Assembly (NCBI GenBank): GCA_017958765.1
Contig: JAGDBY010000180.1
Span: 1-7,792 of the forward strand
Direction: 5' to 3'
Length of the DNA: 7,792 bases
DNA from: Bacteroidales bacterium
Lineage (GTDB): Bacteria > Bacteroidota > Bacteroidia > Bacteroidales > UBA932
Position numbers and translations under genes: made by a program. Below are positions 6,656 through 7,792 of the stretch, one piece after another. The notes below the pieces were generated by a model. That model made no database searches, was not told the DNA's origin, and worked only from the letters and a program-made list of their open reading frames with translations. The first letter of the stretch is position 1; every line of letters starts with the position of its first letter.

Positions 6656-7792
6656 TGGAAATAAAGTTCGTGAGGTGAAAGAGCCCTCTTTGTTTGAATC
6701 ATTCATCCCTATAATATTTTTGTTGGGTCTGATTCTTCTCAATGTGCTGTTTATCGGAGAAGACACTCTGTCCGGTACAGCTCAGCTCTCATTGATGTTC
6801 GCCGCTTTGGTGGCCGGAGCTTTGGCAGTACGCAACGGAGTCACTATGGCGACGCTGTTCGACAAGATAGAGAAGACGATCTCATCTACGCTGATAGCTA
6901 TTCTGATCCTGCTTGCAATCGGTATGCTCGCAGGCTCCTGGATGCTCAGCGGTGTGATTCCGACAATGATCTACTACGGTCTGTATATTCTCAAACCTGA
7001 GTATTATCTCCCTGCCACCGTGGTTATATGCGCCATTACTTCTATGGCTACCGGCAGTTCGTGGTCTACAATCGCCACTGTCGGCGTGGCTCTGCTGGGT
7101 ATAGGCGAGACACTGGGTTTCGGCAAGCCTGTAATTGCGGGCGCTATTATCTCCGGATCCTATTTCGGTGACAAGCTCTCTCCTATGAGCGATACCACCA
7201 ACCTGGCTGCTAGCGTAGCGGGAGTGGATCTGTTCAAGCACATCGGTTATATGTTCCAGACCACGGTTCCGACCCTGATTCTGACGCTGCTTATCTTTAC
7301 CGGAATCTCCATCTTCGGTGAGACCAACGCCACTATTTCAGTAGCGGATATGCAGGCTGCAATCAAGGAGATCTACCATATCAACTGGATACTGTTCCTG
7401 ATTCCGATAATCACCATCTACCTGATTATCAAGAAGGTTCCCGCTGTGGTCACCCTCCTGTTCTCAGGTATTCTGGCAGGTATCTTCGCAGTTATCTTCC
7501 AGATGGACGTGATTACCGCGATTGCCGGAGGAAATACATTCTTCGATGTATTTGACGTAGTCACCAAGTCGATGTACGGACCGATAACGGTTCCTGCAGC
7601 AGACCCTGCCATCGGAAAACTCTTTGCCACATCGGGTATGAGCGGAATGCTGAATACAGTATGGCTAGTGCTGATGGCGATGACTTACGGCGGTATAATG
7701 GATGCCGGCGGAGTCCTGAAGAAGATCACCGACACACTGTTGAAGCATATCTCTTCAGACGGCGGATTGGTTACCACAGCTACCCTGAGTAC
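6642..7792 (+). CDS. nhaC: NhaC-type Na+/H+ antiporter, 3' end cut off by the window
   Basis: The frame stays open from the ATG at 6642 to the window end: 383 codons plus two bases, with no stop. The product is a polytopic inner-membrane protein that should exchange Na+ for H+ in pH and sodium homeostasis. It carries two hallmark stretches of NhaC: ATGSSWSTIATVG (136-148) and GSYFGDKLSPMSDTTNLAA (172-190), the latter with D177, D184 and T185 as likely ion-path residues. Hydrophobic segments lie near 20-38, 45-63, 82-102, 122-135, 145-158, 208-226, 248-264, 267-287 and 338-358. Family members are usually about 450-500 aa, so roughly 80-110 residues are missing to the right. The start lies inside the kinase gene (14-base overlap) and lacks a good ribosome site; it was chosen because it gives a short hydrophilic tail before TM1 as in relatives, and no other in-frame ATG precedes TM1. 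The nearby ATG at 6655 is out of frame. Specificity (sodium or malate/lactate exchange variants) is inferred from family only. Confidence 0.92.
   Translation, partial: MASSDGNKVREVKEPSLFESFIPIIFLLGLILLNVLFIGEDTLSGTAQLSLMFAALVAGALAVRNGVTMATLFDKIEKTISSTLIAILILLAIGMLAGSWMLSGVIPTMIYYGLYILKPEYYLPATVVICAITSMATGSSWSTIATVGVALLGIGETLGFGKPVIAGAIISGSYFGDKLSPMSDTTNLAASVAGVDLFKHIGYMFQTTVPTLILTLLIFTGISIFGETNATISVADMQAAIKEIYHINWILFLIPIITIYLIIKKVPAVVTLLFSGILAGIFAVIFQMDVITAIAGGNTFFDVFDVVTKSMYGPITVPAADPAIGKLFATSGMSGMLNTVWLVLMAMTYGGIMDAGGVLKKITDTLLKHISSDGGLVTTATLS

Noticed and set aside
6689..6722. A full Bacteroidota promoter look-alike: TTTG at 6689-6692 or 6693-6696 and TATTTTTG at 6715-6722, spaced 22 or 18 bases
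   Set aside because: It lies inside the antiporter gene, after its start, where Phe/Ile/Leu codons of TM1 naturally give T-rich sequence. A transcript from it would lack the start codon, and the next in-frame ATG would remove TM1.
6104..6766. A 220-codon open frame on the - strand covering most of the kinase gene
   Set aside because: It is antisense to a kinase with clear P-loop, DRT and lid motifs, shows no recognisable domain, and would have no promoter or ribosome site of note.

Overview
All six genes lie on the + strand and are packed end to end, with gaps or overlaps of +4, -4, +17, +1 and -14 bases. This looks like one transcription unit, or part of one. No gene on the - strand is convincing, no non-coding stretch exceeds about 50 bases, and I see no RNA gene, mobile element, repeat array or CRISPR.

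The likely source is a member of the Bacteroidota, probably Bacteroidales. Evidence: a TAnnTTTG (-7 type) promoter element at the left edge, mostly weak or absent Shine-Dalgarno sequences, a lipoprotein with a DUF4251-like domain (a family largely restricted to this phylum), and a deoxynucleoside kinase of the kind common there. No rRNA or other phylogenetic marker is present, so this is inference.

Bases 1-52 hold the promoter element and a short leader. Bases 53-5524 encode a complete tripartite heavy-metal efflux (HME-RND) system: a lipoprotein periplasmic adaptor (CzcB/CusB-like), the inner-membrane RND pump (CzcA/CusA family, 1036 aa) and a TolC-family outer-membrane channel (CzcC/CusC-like). 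Together they should span the envelope and use proton influx to expel metal ions. Residues in transmembrane segments 4, 10 and 11 of the pump, and the lack of the CusA methionine triad, point to the divalent-cation (Zn/Co/Cd/Ni) side of the family rather than Cu/Ag.

Bases 5542-7792 encode a small DUF4251-like lipoprotein of unknown function, a 203-aa deoxynucleoside kinase (nucleotide salvage), and the first 383 residues of an NhaC-type Na+/H+ antiporter that runs off the right end. The kinase and antiporter have no obvious link to metal efflux. They may share the transcript for housekeeping reasons, or the unit may join several envelope and stress functions.

Nothing here looks like a new defence, mobile or RNA-based system. 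The points most worth checking are the metal class of the pump, the DUF4251-like lipoprotein placed directly behind the efflux genes, and the 14-base kinase/antiporter overlap.
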